The notes beneath the pieces were generated by a model, which ran no database searches, was not told where the DNA came from, and worked only from the letters and a program-made list of their open reading frames with translations. This document shows positions 8,670 to 18,200 of a stretch of DNA of 64,000 bases, in pieces. Each line of letters starts with the position of its first letter. Position 1 is the stretch's first letter. The position numbers were made by a program, and so were the translations under genes. The stretch comes from an uncultured Lentisphaerota bacterium (GTDB taxonomy: Bacteria > Verrucomicrobiota > Kiritimatiellia > CAIQIC01), in assembly GCA_903889245.1 (NCBI GenBank), contig CAISWQ010000024.1, positions 1 to 64,000 of the forward strand, in the 5' to 3' direction.

Positions 8670-9455
8670 TTATGGAGCGGTCGTTTGCGCCCACTTCACC
8701 AGCTTGAGCTGGTCAGTGGCCTCGAAAGTCAGGGCATAATCCCGGCTTTGCAAGGTGGCGCTGTTATTCACACAGTCGAACCGCCAGATGGTGTAGCGGT
8801 TTTTCAGCAACACCTGGCTTGGACTGCGGGTCGTGTGGGCGGTTTGCACAGCGTCAGCCGCGCATATCGTCATATGGTTTATCAAGGTCTGGTCTGGTTC
8901 CAGCAAAGCCAGTGTCGCGGCCAGCGGCAGGCCGCTCCGGAGTTGGGGCCAGTTCTTCTGCAACCGTTGGGCCACGGCGCGCATGGAGATGGTGGCGCCT
9001 TCCCAGGCCCGGCTCGGTTCAATGCGGCGGGCACTGGCGACGCGCGCCTGGCCTTCCTCCTCGGTCAAAGGCTCACACACAATCCCACCATCCGCCGCCG
9101 TCATACTGAAGCAAGCGGTGAAGTAATAGTTGCGTCCAGCGGCCACCACAAGATCGCGGGTGGAACCACCGCGATCTTGCATGCGCACAGAGAGCCGATG
9201 CGGACCCGGATCCACGGTCACCACTTGGTAGGTTTTATACCCCAAGGAACCGAGGGGCGTCCCATCCAGCGCCAGTTCCATGGGCATGGCCGCGCCTACG
9301 AGCGAAGTCCGGGAGACATAGACTTGGGCCTGGTTAGGCGCGGGGGCAAACCTTTTCCCGCTCGCATCGGCCTGCGGATCAGCCAGAGGGACGGAAGCAC
9401 AACCGGCGCACAGCGCCACGGCGACAAGACAGCCTGCGGTGAAAAAGGCTCTCAT
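8670..9455 (-). CDS. Putative lipoprotein with DUF2846-like domain
   Basis: 261 aa. The N-terminus MRAFFTAGCLVAVALCAGC ends in a lipobox (LCAGC), so it is predicted to be lipidated. Residues about 40-115 (AQVYVSRTSLVGAAMPMELA, LDGTPLGSLGYKTYQVV, DPGPHRLSVRM, GRNYYFTA) have the alternating-strand pattern of DUF2846 domains. The remainder (about 120-261) has no family I recognise. Its start codon overlaps the stop of the upstream lipoprotein gene by 4 bp, so the two are translationally coupled. The function is unknown; co-localisation in the envelope is likely. Confidence 0.75.
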   Translation of the reverse strand: MRAFFTAGCLVAVALCAGCASVPLADPQADASGKRFAPAPNQAQVYVSRTSLVGAAMPMELALDGTPLGSLGYKTYQVVTVDPGPHRLSVRMQDRGGSTRDLVVAAGRNYYFTACFSMTAADGGIVCEPLTEEEGQARVASARRIEPSRAWEGATISMRAVAQRLQKNWPQLRSGLPLAATLALLEPDQTLINHMTICAADAVQTAHTTRSPSQVLLKNRYTIWRFDCVNNSATLQSRDYALTFEATDQLKLVKWAQTTAP

Positions 9456-10072
9456 GGGGTGACGTTGGGTATGGTGTTTTTTTGTCCATCGCGCAGCATG
9501 GGTTGGAGAAATTCGATGCCGGTTTCCAGTTCAATGATGTGCGAGCGCCAGGTAAAATCCGGGGTGAGGGCGGCGGCGGGGCCGAAGAACAGCATTTGGC
9601 CAAGGCTCGGCGCTTTGCTGCCCACAAACCAAGCCTGCACTTGATAGTGCCGCCCGGCCACCGCATGGAACTTGAGCACCGTCGCCGTTGAACCCGAGAC
9701 GCCCGTCCCGCCGAACGGTTTGGGCTGCGACGAGGTTTTTACCTTGATACGAACGCTGTGCAGGCCAGGTACGATGGCAAACTCCACGCCGCCATTCTCC
9801 TGGGCAGGCGCCTGCACGCCATCTATATCGAGAATTTCCACCAACTTCAATTCCCCCCCGCTTTCAACTTCCGTGGGATCCGCGGCGGGTCGCAGGGCAC
9901 TCAAATAGGCGACCTTCCCGGCCGTCACGGCATGGCCCGGATAAGGTTGCCGGGCGAGCGGAGCGGTGCAGGCGGTTAGACCAAGCAAGGGCAACAACCA
10001 TAGGGCTTGGGGCCATGCTCGAATCTTGTTCTGCGGTGCGGGTGTTGTCGCATGATGATTCTTCACTGCCAT
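9452..10072 (-). CDS. Putative lipoprotein, first gene of a two-gene operon
   Basis: 206 aa. Start ATG 10072 is preceded by AGGAG. A leader with a long n-region (MAVKNHHATTPAPQNKIRAW) is followed by ALWLLPLLGLTAC, a lipobox ending in Cys. The mature part contains a PEGA/DUF2846-like beta segment (LVEILDIDGVQAP, VPGLHSVRIKV, GRHYQVQAWFV) similar in layout to the downstream protein, so the pair may be distant paralogues. No catalytic residues recognised. The operon is bounded on both sides by direct repeats. Confidence 0.7.
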   Translation of the reverse strand: MAVKNHHATTPAPQNKIRAWPQALWLLPLLGLTACTAPLARQPYPGHAVTAGKVAYLSALRPAADPTEVESGGELKLVEILDIDGVQAPAQENGGVEFAIVPGLHSVRIKVKTSSQPKPFGGTGVSGSTATVLKFHAVAGRHYQVQAWFVGSKAPSLGQMLFFGPAAALTPDFTWRSHIIELETGIEFLQPMLRDGQKNTIPNVTP

Positions 10073-10140
10073 GCTCCTGGGGTTGGTGGGGAAAAAGGCG
10101 GCGCTCCATGTAGTCTGGCCCCAAGTTCAAAGCCAAGACC

Positions 10141-10260
10141 TGCATGATCGAAAAAATCATGCAACGCATGGTCAAAGATCGCTGCTGCAAGGTCAAGCCC
10201 TTTCTCTGTCAATGTCGGCTCGCACCGCGACAGCCCTTTCTCTGTCAAGCCCTTTATCTG
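10141..10260. other. Hairpin and short direct repeats upstream of lipoprotein operon
   Basis: The stretch 10073-10554 has no gene. It holds a hairpin with TGCATGAT/ATCATGCA arms (10141-10163). AGCCCTTTCTCTGTCAA is repeated at 10196 and 10232, with a partial third copy (AGCCCTTTATCTG) at 10248. The right-hand direct repeat follows. On the minus strand this is the leader of the lipoprotein operon, so the hairpin and repeats could be regulatory, but nothing more specific is visible. Confidence 0.5.
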
Positions 10261-10271
10261 CTCCTCACAGC

Positions 10272-10532
10272 CCGCCAGCGCCGCGCCTGAAGCCTTGGCG
10301 GAGTTGAACAGAAGGCAACGAAGAAGAGTTTGGACGCAGATGAACGCCGATTCCCACTGATGCGCTGCGGTTTGAGATCTGCGGCATCAGCAGCGGAGTT
10401 GAACAGAAGGCAACGAAGCAACGCAGAAGACTTTTGACGAGGCTGGGAGAAAAGAAGGCAGCGTTAGCCACAGAGAACAGAGGACTCCGAGGCCGCTGGC
10501 TCTGTGAACGCTGTGCGCTCTGGGGCGGGAGG
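10272..10532. repeat. Direct repeat, right copy, including a copied pgi 3' end
   Basis: 10272-10323 copies the last codons of pgi and its downstream sequence. A ~70-bp unrelated segment follows, and then 10393-10532 repeats the rest of the left copy (8478-8616) almost perfectly. The carry-over of pgi coding bases into a non-coding site shows that this copy derives from the pgi end, not the reverse. Confidence 0.85.
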
Positions 10533-10554
10533 GGGCGCCACCGGAGCGGGCCGC

Positions 10555-11877
10555 TCAAGTGGCGCGGGATAGCAGGACTTCCATCACCTTGTGGCGTTTG
10601 ATTTTGCGGACCCGCGCTTCCAGGCCGCCCAACTGGTGTACGTCGTCGTGATGGACCGGCCCGGTCTTTTGCGCCGCGAACCATTCGGCCAGCGTGGTCT
10701 GCGGCCGGGCCAGCCCCGCGACCGCCGCCACCGGCTGGCCGATGGTCCGGGCCACGGTCGCCAGCGCCACGCCGCCGCCCATGATCCAGCCGTTCTCCAA
10801 GGGATGAATGTGCACCGGCAGGCGGTCATATTCATCGCCAATCGGCCCAACCAGTTCGCCGACCAGATCCTCCAGTGTCAGCAGCCCAAGGAGCGCGCCA
10901 TCGGCGGCGCTGACCGCGGCGATGTGGACCTTCTCGCGCATCATCTGCTCCAGCGCCTGCGCGAGCGAGGTCTGTTCGCCAAACTTCGGCAGCGGCCGGA
11001 TGATGCCCTTGAGGCTGGGGGCGGCGGGATTGAGGCGCAGGGTCGAGATGATGTCCTTGAAATTCACATAGCCGCTGATGCTCGCGGGCTGGCCGGGCTC
11101 CGTGCAGGTGGGATAGCGCGTGTGCATGTACTGGTGCGCAAAGAGCAACGCGTCCATGAGGCTGGCCTGTTCATGAATCATGGCGATCTCGGCGGCGGGC
11201 AGCATGACCTCGCGAACGGTGCGCAGCGGGAACTGCACCGCCGCGGTGACGATCTTTTCCTCCATCGCGCCAATCAGCCGCTCGGCGCGCGCCAGCGAGG
11301 CCGCGGCGCGCAACTCCAGCAAACCCACCTTCTGGTGCGCCAGTTCATCGGCCGGCGCTTTCGCCTTGCGCCAGCCCAGTCGCAGAATCCGCTTCACGGA
11401 GGCTTCGAGGATGAAGATGGCGGGATAGAAGACCATGGAGACGGCCTTGATGACCGGCGAAAGCGCCAGCGCCACCTGCTCCTTGTTGCGCAGGGCGAAC
11501 ATCTTGGGCACCAGCTCGGCGAAGATGATGGTCAGCGCGCTCAACGGCAGCACGAACAACGCGAGCGCCAGAAATTCCGCCGTGGGCCGGGCCAGCCCCA
11601 GGTCCACCAGGACTGGCGCCATGTGTTTATCCACGCCGGCGCCGCCCGTCGCGGCGGCGATGGCCGCCGCGAGGGTGATGCCCACCTGGACCACCGCGAG
11701 GCTGCGCTCGATGCGGGTCTTCATCCAGACGGCGGAGCGCGCGCCCCGGCGGTGCAACTGCGCCAGCGCCTCGAGACGGGCCTGGGAGATGGAGGCCAGC
11801 GCCATCTCGTAGGCCGCGAAGAGGGCGTTCAGGGCCAGCATCGCCACAATGATCAGACTGGCTTCCAGGATTTGCAT
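10555..11877 (-). CDS. CNNM/CorC-type (DUF21-CBS-CorC_HlyC) membrane protein
   Basis: 440 aa. ATG 11877 was chosen for its upstream GAGG and because it begins the first membrane helix (ILEASLIIVAMLALNALFAAYEMAL). The N-terminal DUF21 domain has about four membrane segments, including the ARLEALAQLHRRGAR loop and FAELVPKMFALRNKEQVAL. A pair of CBS domains spans about residues 215-340 (VREVMLPAAEIAMIHEQASL, HIAAVSAADGALLGLLTLED), and a C-terminal CorC_HlyC domain follows. Family members are implicated in Mg/Co or other cation efflux. A second DUF21-CBS protein with a different C-terminus is encoded at 32048. Confidence 0.9.
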   Translation of the reverse strand: MQILEASLIIVAMLALNALFAAYEMALASISQARLEALAQLHRRGARSAVWMKTRIERSLAVVQVGITLAAAIAAATGGAGVDKHMAPVLVDLGLARPTAEFLALALFVLPLSALTIIFAELVPKMFALRNKEQVALALSPVIKAVSMVFYPAIFILEASVKRILRLGWRKAKAPADELAHQKVGLLELRAAASLARAERLIGAMEEKIVTAAVQFPLRTVREVMLPAAEIAMIHEQASLMDALLFAHQYMHTRYPTCTEPGQPASISGYVNFKDIISTLRLNPAAPSLKGIIRPLPKFGEQTSLAQALEQMMREKVHIAAVSAADGALLGLLTLEDLVGELVGPIGDEYDRLPVHIHPLENGWIMGGGVALATVARTIGQPVAAVAGLARPQTTLAEWFAAQKTGPVHHDDVHQLGGLEARVRKIKRHKVMEVLLSRAT

Positions 11878-11933
11878 GTTGCGTTCCTCTGGCCTGCCGG
11901 ACACGCGCCAAGGTAAACGCCCCCCACCCCGTG

Positions 11934-13007
11934 TCAACCGGCGGCGCAGGCCCGGCGCAATGCCGGACCAAAGGGCGGGCGGAGCACACCTTTTTCGCAG
12001 ACGATACCGGCAATCAGGCGCGCGGGCGTGACATCGAAGGCGGGCGCATAGACCTTGACGCCGCGCGGCGCGGTGCGGCGGCCGAAGCCGTGCGTGACTT
12101 CCTCGGCGGCGCGTTCCTCGATCGGAATCTTCCCGCCGGAGGCCAGCGTGAGGTCAAAGGTGCTCGTCGGGGCGAGGACGTAGAACGGGATGCCGTGCGC
12201 CTGGGCGGCGAGGGCGACCGAGTAGGTGCCGATCTTGTTGGCGCTGTCGCCGTTGGCGGCGATGCGGTCGGCACCGACCATGACGCAGTCAATGCGGCCT
12301 TCCTTCATCACCTGCGCGGCGGTGTGGTCGCAGATCAGGGTGACATCCACACCGGCCTGGCCGAGTTCCCACGCGGTCAGGCGGGCACCTTGGAGCAGCG
12401 GGCGGGTTTCATCGGCAAAGACGCGGATGTCCCTGCCCTGCTCGCGGGCGGTGTAAATCGGCGCGAGCGCGGTGCCGAACTCGGCGGTGGCGAGGCCGCC
12501 GGCGTTGCAATGCGTGAGGACGGTGTCGCCATCCTTCAGCAGCTTCGCGCCGTGGCGGCCGATGGCGCGGCACATCGCGGCATCGTCGTCACGAATCTTT
12601 AGCGCGGCGGCGACGAGCCTGTGCTTGAGCTCCGCCGGCGGCAGCGCGTGGCTGGCGCGCGCGAGGCGGCGCATCACGTCGAGCGCCCAGAAGAGATTCA
12701 CGGCGGTCGGGCGCGAGGTGGCAAGGTAGTCCGCCGCGCGCTCGACCTCCGTGGCCAGCTCCGCGCCGGTGCGCGCCCTGGATTTCTGCACGGCGGCCAC
12801 GACGCCCATCGCGGCGGCGATGCCGATGGCGGGCGCGCCGCGGACCTGCAGCGTCTTGATCGCCGTCCAGATTTTGCGGAGGTCGGCGGTTTGAATCCAG
12901 ACGAGCTTGGCCGGAAGGCGCGTCTGGTCAATCAGGCGAACCTTGCCGGGCAGCAGCGCGCCGGGCTGGTGGCCGACCCATTCGATGGTGCGGAGCGTTT
13001 TGCGCAT
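11934..13007 (-). CDS. mtnA: S-methyl-5-thioribose-1-phosphate isomerase
   Basis: Methionine salvage: converts 5-methylthioribose-1-phosphate to 5-methylthioribulose-1-phosphate. ATG 13007 (MRKTLRTIEWVG) fits the family's N-terminus better than the upstream TTG used in the track; 357 aa. Motifs are VRGAPAIGIAAAMG, THCNAGGLATAEFGTALAPI with the catalytic Cys, FADETRPLLQGARLTAWEL with the catalytic-region Asp, and VGADRIAANGDSANKIGTY. Gap of 56 bp to the CNNM gene downstream. No other salvage genes are adjacent. Confidence 0.95.
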   Translation of the reverse strand: MRKTLRTIEWVGHQPGALLPGKVRLIDQTRLPAKLVWIQTADLRKIWTAIKTLQVRGAPAIGIAAAMGVVAAVQKSRARTGAELATEVERAADYLATSRPTAVNLFWALDVMRRLARASHALPPAELKHRLVAAALKIRDDDAAMCRAIGRHGAKLLKDGDTVLTHCNAGGLATAEFGTALAPIYTAREQGRDIRVFADETRPLLQGARLTAWELGQAGVDVTLICDHTAAQVMKEGRIDCVMVGADRIAANGDSANKIGTYSVALAAQAHGIPFYVLAPTSTFDLTLASGGKIPIEERAAEEVTHGFGRRTAPRGVKVYAPAFDVTPARLIAGIVCEKGVLRPPFGPALRRACAAG

Positions 13008-13056
13008 GAGCGGAGTGAAGCACAACCGCGCGGAGTGATTCAAGCCCGGCCTCGCT

Positions 13057-13926
13057 TCAACGCAGGGCGGTGAGCAACGCGAGGTTGAAGGCGTTGAAGA
13101 GGCCGTGCATGAGGACGGGGACGAGCAGATTGCCGGAATAGAGATAGGCGAGCGAGAACGCGACCGACATCACGAAGAGAGGCAGGAGCGAGGCCACGTT
13201 GACGTGGATTGCGGCGAAGAGCAGCGCGACGCAGGCAATCGCCCAGCCGACGCGCAGATGCCGGGCAAAGACCGGCAGGAAGATGCCGCGGAATAAAAGT
13301 TCCTCGAAAAAGGGCGCGACGAGGGTCGCGACGCCCAACAGGTAGAGACGCGCCGCCAGCGGCTGGTCATCGGTGATGGCAATGGCGACCTCCTGCAACT
13401 TGGGGGTGAAGCCGCACCAGCGCAGGCCGAGTTCAGCGAGGTTGGAGTAGAACCAGAAGAAGGGCAGCACCGCGAGGAAGAAAAGCACGCCGCAGAGCAG
13501 CACGCGGCCGCGCAGTTCCAGGCCGAACGCGGCGCGCCAGGTCCAGCCCCGGCGCAGCAGCAGCGCGCCTATCAGCACGAGGCCGAGCCAGTCGAGGACG
13601 ATCGTCTGCGCGATGAATTGCATCGAGGTGGTCAGCTCGCCACCGGAGATTTTCCGCGTGAGACTGGCCAAGCCGATGGTGAGCAGTTGGAGCGCGACCA
13701 GCACGGCGAACATGATGACGGCCTCGGCGACGCCCCACGGCCGCGCGCGCAGCAGATGTTTGCGCTCCTCCCAGTCCACGTGATGATCGCGGAAATAAAA
13801 CGCGAGGCCGACCGCGGTCAGCAGGCCGAGGCCGAGCAGGGCGATGTAGAGCGCCACGATCAGGCCCGTGGCTTCCAAAGGTGTGCCATCCGGCAGGCGC
13901 ACCGCGGCCGGCCACAGCGCGTTCAT
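13057..13926 (-). CDS. CPBP-family intramembrane metalloprotease
   Basis: 289 aa, ATG 13926 with GGAGG upstream. Multi-pass membrane protein (about seven helices). The conserved glutamate pair and arginine appear in FFEELLFRGIFLPV (EExxxR), and the two histidine motifs are AAIHVNVASLLPLF and LVPVLMHGLFNAFN, as in CAAX/bacteriocin-processing (ABI, PF02517) enzymes. The substrate is unknown. It lies upstream of mtnA on the same strand. A second CPBP protein occurs in the LPS operon at 36201. Confidence 0.9.
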   Translation of the reverse strand: MNALWPAAVRLPDGTPLEATGLIVALYIALLGLGLLTAVGLAFYFRDHHVDWEERKHLLRARPWGVAEAVIMFAVLVALQLLTIGLASLTRKISGGELTTSMQFIAQTIVLDWLGLVLIGALLLRRGWTWRAAFGLELRGRVLLCGVLFFLAVLPFFWFYSNLAELGLRWCGFTPKLQEVAIAITDDQPLAARLYLLGVATLVAPFFEELLFRGIFLPVFARHLRVGWAIACVALLFAAIHVNVASLLPLFVMSVAFSLAYLYSGNLLVPVLMHGLFNAFNLALLTALR

Positions 13927-13965
13927 GCGCGCACCTCCGCGCACAGCGCACAGCGCAGGCCGGTC

Positions 13966-14074
13966 TTCCAAGGATGGGAAAGCGGGAACACCGGTTTTTC
14001 CAGGGTTTGGAAAAGTTCCGTGCCTGTGTTCCAAGGCTTGGAAAAAGCCCGTGCTTTTTTTCCGGGGCCTGGAA
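13966..14074. repeat. TTCCAAGG palindrome cluster (4 copies)
   Basis: Copies are centred at about 13973, 14005, 14036 and 14067 (spacings 32, 31, 31 bp) in the 178-bp gap between two minus-strand genes. The third copy is a perfect TTCCAAGGCTTGGAA; the others deviate at one to four positions, mainly in the right arm or core. Runs of T precede and runs of A follow most copies. Confidence 0.9.
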
Positions 14075-14104
14075 AGGGAGGCGTGCGCGTCACGACGGCC
14101 AACC

Positions 14105-15088
14105 TCACGCGGGCGACTCGAAGGTCTCGCGGATGACGTAGATGGGCTTCTGCTGCGACTCGTGGTAGGTGCGGACCTGGACTTCCGCGAGCAGGCCCAT
14201 GCTGATGAACTGGAGCGCGAAACCGATGAACATCAGCGGTGTGATGATCCAGAAGGGGCGCTTGAGCAGATAGGAATCGGCGGCGGCGTGTTCGAGGAAG
14301 AGGCGGTCCACGCCGACCCACGCGAGCATCAGCACGGCGGCGGCGAAGAAGCAGAGCCCGACGCGCCCGAAGATCTGGATGGGACGCGTGCTGTATTGGA
14401 GCAGGAACTTCACCGTGAACAAATCGAGGATGACGCGGAAGGTGCGGCCAATGCCGTACTTCGTGGCGCCGAACTGCCGCGCGCGATGGTTGACGACGAC
14501 CTCCTCGATGCGGCCGCCCACCCAGCTCGCGAGCGCGGGGATGAAGCGGTGCATCTCGCCATAGAGGCGGACGCCCTGCATCACCTCGCGGCGGTAGGCC
14601 TTGAGCGTGCAGCCGTAGTCGTGCAGGCGGACGCCGGTGATGCGGCCGATCAGCCAGTTGGCGATGACCGAGGGCAGGCGGCGGTTGATGAACGTATCCT
14701 GCCGGTTCTTGCGCCAGCCGCTGACCACGTCGCAGCCGGCGTCCATGCGTTCGAGCAGCAGCGGGATGTCGGCCGGGTCGTTCTGCAGGTCGGCGTCGAG
14801 CGTGATGATGACCTCGCCGCGGGCGGCATCGAAGCCGGCGCTCATCGCGGCGGTCTGGCCGAAGTTGCGGCGGAAGCGGATCAGGCGCAGATGCGGAATC
14901 TGCCGGGCCTGCTCGCGCAACTTGTCCCACGTCCGATCGCGCGAGCCATCGTCCACGAGGATCAACTCGTAACTTCTGCCGATGGCGGAAAGAGAGGTGT
15001 GCAACTGCTGGCAGAGGGCGGCGACGCTCTCTTCCTCATTGAAGACCGGAACGACCACCGAAACCGCGATTGGGGTTGTGTTAGTCAT
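14105..15088 (-). CDS. GT2 membrane glycosyltransferase (polyprenyl-phosphate glycosyltransferase type)
   Basis: 327 aa from ATG 15088 (MTNTTPIAVSVVVPVFNEEE); the longer track start lacks support. GT-A fold with VVVPVFNEEESV, the Asp-rich LVDDGSRDRTWDKL, ITLDADLQNDPADIP and the acceptor-region GVRLHDYGCTLKAYRRE. The two C-terminal hydrophobic helices (VGLCFFAAAVLMLAWVGV; PFWIITPLMFIGFALQFISM) match the ArnC/DPM1-like group. It likely transfers a sugar from a nucleotide donor to undecaprenyl phosphate for envelope glycan modification. It is divergent from the giant surface protein gene at 15292. Confidence 0.9.
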   Translation of the reverse strand: MTNTTPIAVSVVVPVFNEEESVAALCQQLHTSLSAIGRSYELILVDDGSRDRTWDKLREQARQIPHLRLIRFRRNFGQTAAMSAGFDAARGEVIITLDADLQNDPADIPLLLERMDAGCDVVSGWRKNRQDTFINRRLPSVIANWLIGRITGVRLHDYGCTLKAYRREVMQGVRLYGEMHRFIPALASWVGGRIEEVVVNHRARQFGATKYGIGRTFRVILDLFTVKFLLQYSTRPIQIFGRVGLCFFAAAVLMLAWVGVDRLFLEHAAADSYLLKRPFWIITPLMFIGFALQFISMGLLAEVQVRTYHESQQKPIYVIRETFESPA

Positions 15089-15227
15089 GCAAAAAGCGGC
15101 GGCATCATGCCGTCGGCGACGCCGGATTGCAACCCCGCAATCGGGACTTTCTCCGGCCAAGTTCTCGCCCCAAAAGACACCCGGTTTGAGCAGCCAAAAA
15201 TATTTGTTGTGGCGATAGTTTTTCCCC

Positions 15228-15256
15228 TTGACCAACGGGCGGTTAGGGGGTTAATT
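15228..15256 (+). promoter_or_regulatory. Candidate sigma70-type promoter for the 2156-aa protein
   Basis: TTGACC (15228) is separated by 17 bp from TTAATT (15251) and lies about 36 bp upstream of the ATG at 15292, which also has a GGAGGGG ribosome-binding site. Motif match only. Confidence 0.4.
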
Positions 15257-15291
15257 CCGCCTCGGTTGGCAGCACTAGTCCGGAGGGGCTT

Positions 15292-18200
15292 ATGAAGATG
15301 ACGATACGAGCGGTCACAGGGGCAGTTGGGGCGCTGCTCCTCTCCACTTTTTCCACACCAGCAGCGACGTTGCATGTCGTGGGCGGGAACCCCGATGCCA
15401 CCCCACCCTTTGCCTCGTGGGCCACGGCCGCGGCGGACATCCAGACCGCCATCAACGCCGCCAGCACCGGCGATACCATCCTCGTCACCAACGGCACCTA
15501 CGCGTTGAGCGCGCAGGTCAACATCAGCAAGGGTGTGACGGTGCGCAGCGCCAACGGCGCGGCGGTCACCATCCTCGACGGCGGCGGCGCGATGCGGTGC
15601 GCCTACCTCAACCATGCCGGGGCCGTGCTGGATGGTTTCACGCTGCAACATGGCTCGTTGCCGGCAGGCTCCGGCGGTGGCGCCAACATCAACGCGGGCG
15701 TACTCCACCGCTGCATTGTGCAGCAGAACGTCGCGCTGAACGGCGCGGGCGTCTATATCGGCAGCAGCGGTTCCGTGGAAAGCAGCCTCATTCGCGACAA
15801 CACCATCGCGGCCTGGACCAACATCAATCACGGTGGCGGCGGTGTGTATCTCTATAACGGCGGGCTGGCGCGCAACTGCCTGATCACCGGCAACACCTCG
15901 GAGAGCTATGGCGGCGGCGTGAATATCTGGACCGCCGGTCGCGTGGAGAGTTGCACCATCGTCGGCAATACGGCGTCCAACGGCGCCGGCATCCGCGCGC
16001 GCCTGGCCTCGACGGTGCTCAACTCCATTCTCCATGGAAACCACGTCAGCACCGACTGGCAACTTTCCGGCACCGGCCAGGCGTTCACCAACTGCGCGAC
16101 GCCGAACATCACCGGCCTGCCGGGCGATGGCAATGTGACCAACGCGCCACAGTTCGTGAATCAAGCCACCGGCAACTACCGCCTGAAATACGGCGCGGCC
16201 TTGATGAACGCGGGCGCGAACCAGGGCTGGATGGGCGTGGCCACCGACCTCGATGGCGCCAGCCGCATCATGGCTGGCGCGGTGGATATCGGCGCCTATG
16301 AGACGCACGACACCGTGAACCTCGGCGCGGCCGTGAGCGCCGATGCGTTGAATCCGAACGAGGGCGCGACGGTGACGCTCGCCATCACCGTGACCAATGC
16401 GGGACCGATTGAAATGACGGGCATCAACGCAAGCTACCTGCTGCCCGCCGGCTTGTCCGCCGTTTCGTTCACGCCCAGCACCGGCAACTATGTGCCCGCG
16501 ACCGGCGCGTGGACGCTCGACAGCCTGACCGTGGGTGGCAGCGCCACGCTCGTGGCCGTGGCCACCGTGGATGCCGGTCAGGGTGGTAATGCCATCAACA
16601 ACACCCTCACCATCACTGCCGTTGAGCAGGGCGATGCGGTCGCGGCCGATGACACTGCCAGCGTGACGTTGCACGTTCCCTTGGCAGATCTCGGCCTGAC
16701 GATGAGCGTCAATCAGCCTCTGCCGGTTGTGGGCGAGACCGTGAACTTCTTGCTGGTCGCGACGAACCTTGGCCCGGATGCTGCCACTGCGCTGCAAGTC
16801 ACCGATCAACTTCCTTCCGAACTGACATTGACCGGCAGCACGGCCAGCCAGGGCAGTTACGCCGGCGGCGTGTGGACCATCGGCACGCTCGCGGCCGGCG
16901 GCAGCGCGAGGCTGACGCTCGCGGCCACCATCAATGCCGGCACCGCGGGCCAGAACATCACCAACTCCGCCAGCATCACCGCCGTGGCCGAAGCCGATCA
17001 CGCGGCCGCCAACAATGGCGCCAGCGTGGCGGTCCATGTGCCGCTGATTGACCTGGGCGTGACCAAGAGCGTCAATCAGCCGAGCGCCATCGAAGGTGAA
17101 CAGGTCCTCTACACGCTGGTGGTGACCAACGCGAGCGCCGATGGCGCCACGCAGATCACGGTTTCCAATATCCTGCCGGTGGGCGTGACCTTCCTGCTCG
17201 CCAGCTCTCCGGATTTCACCACCAACGGCAACGTCTGGACGATCGCTTCCTTGGCCGCCGGCGGCAGCCTCACCTTGACCGTCTCCGCGCAGGTGGAAGC
17301 CGGCACGGCGGGTGGCAATCTTGCCGGCGCCTCGGTCGTCGTGGCGCGCGAGCAGGAGGCCAACGCGGGCAACAACACCTCCGGCACGGCCCCGCTGCAC
17401 GTTTCGCTGGTGGATGTGGCCGTGGACGTGACGGCCAGTAATGTGCGCCCGAATGAGAACGAGGTCATCACCCTCACGGTGCTGGCGACCAACCTCGGCC
17501 CCGATACCGCCACGGCGGTCAGCGTGCAGGACCTGCTCCCCGCCGGCCTGACGCTCCTGGGCGCGGACAGTGCGGCTTATACCGACACGAACGGCGTCTG
17601 GAATGTCGGCACGCTCTCCGCCCATGCCGGCGCACTGCTGACCCTGACCGCGCAGGTCCAGGCGGCCACGGCCGGCCTGAACATCACCAACACGGCCGCA
17701 CTCGCCGCCGTGCATGAGAACGAGAGCGGGACGGGCAACAACAGCGCCAGCGTCATCCTGCATGTGCCGCTGATCAACCTGGGCCTCACCAAGGATGTGG
17801 ATCAACCGCGGCCGAACGAGGGCGACACGATCACCTACACACTCGTCGTGACCAACGCCGGGCCAGACAACGCCTCGACCGTCGCCGTGGCCAACGTGCT
17901 GCCCGCCGGCGTGACGTTTGTGAGCGGCAGTTCGCCGGCTTACACCACGAACGACAACCTCTGGACCATCGGGACGCTCGCCGCCCATGCCAGCGCCACC
18001 CTGGTGGTACAGGCCCAGGTCAACACCGGCACCGCCGGTAGCGACGTGGACTGTCTCTCCGCCCTCACCGGCTTCGAGAAGGATGCCGACCTGACCGACA
18101 ACAGCGATGGCGCCTCCATCCGCGTGCCGCTGATGGACCTCGGCATCGTGAAGACCGTGGATAATGCGCGGCCGATTGAACACGAAGTGGTGCTCTTTAC

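Noticed and set aside
13966-14074. Phased palindromes as a CRISPR array
   Set aside because: The repeated unit is a 15-19 bp palindrome with 12-17 bp AT/GC-mixed gaps, copies diverge, clusters have only 1-4 units at many loci, and no cas genes are present.
15085-18183. 1032-aa minus-strand ORF opposite the DUF11 region
   Set aside because: Gly/Ala/His/Arg-rich antisense mirror of the DUF11 repeats without motifs; the same reasoning removes 19174-20721 and 20749-21813.
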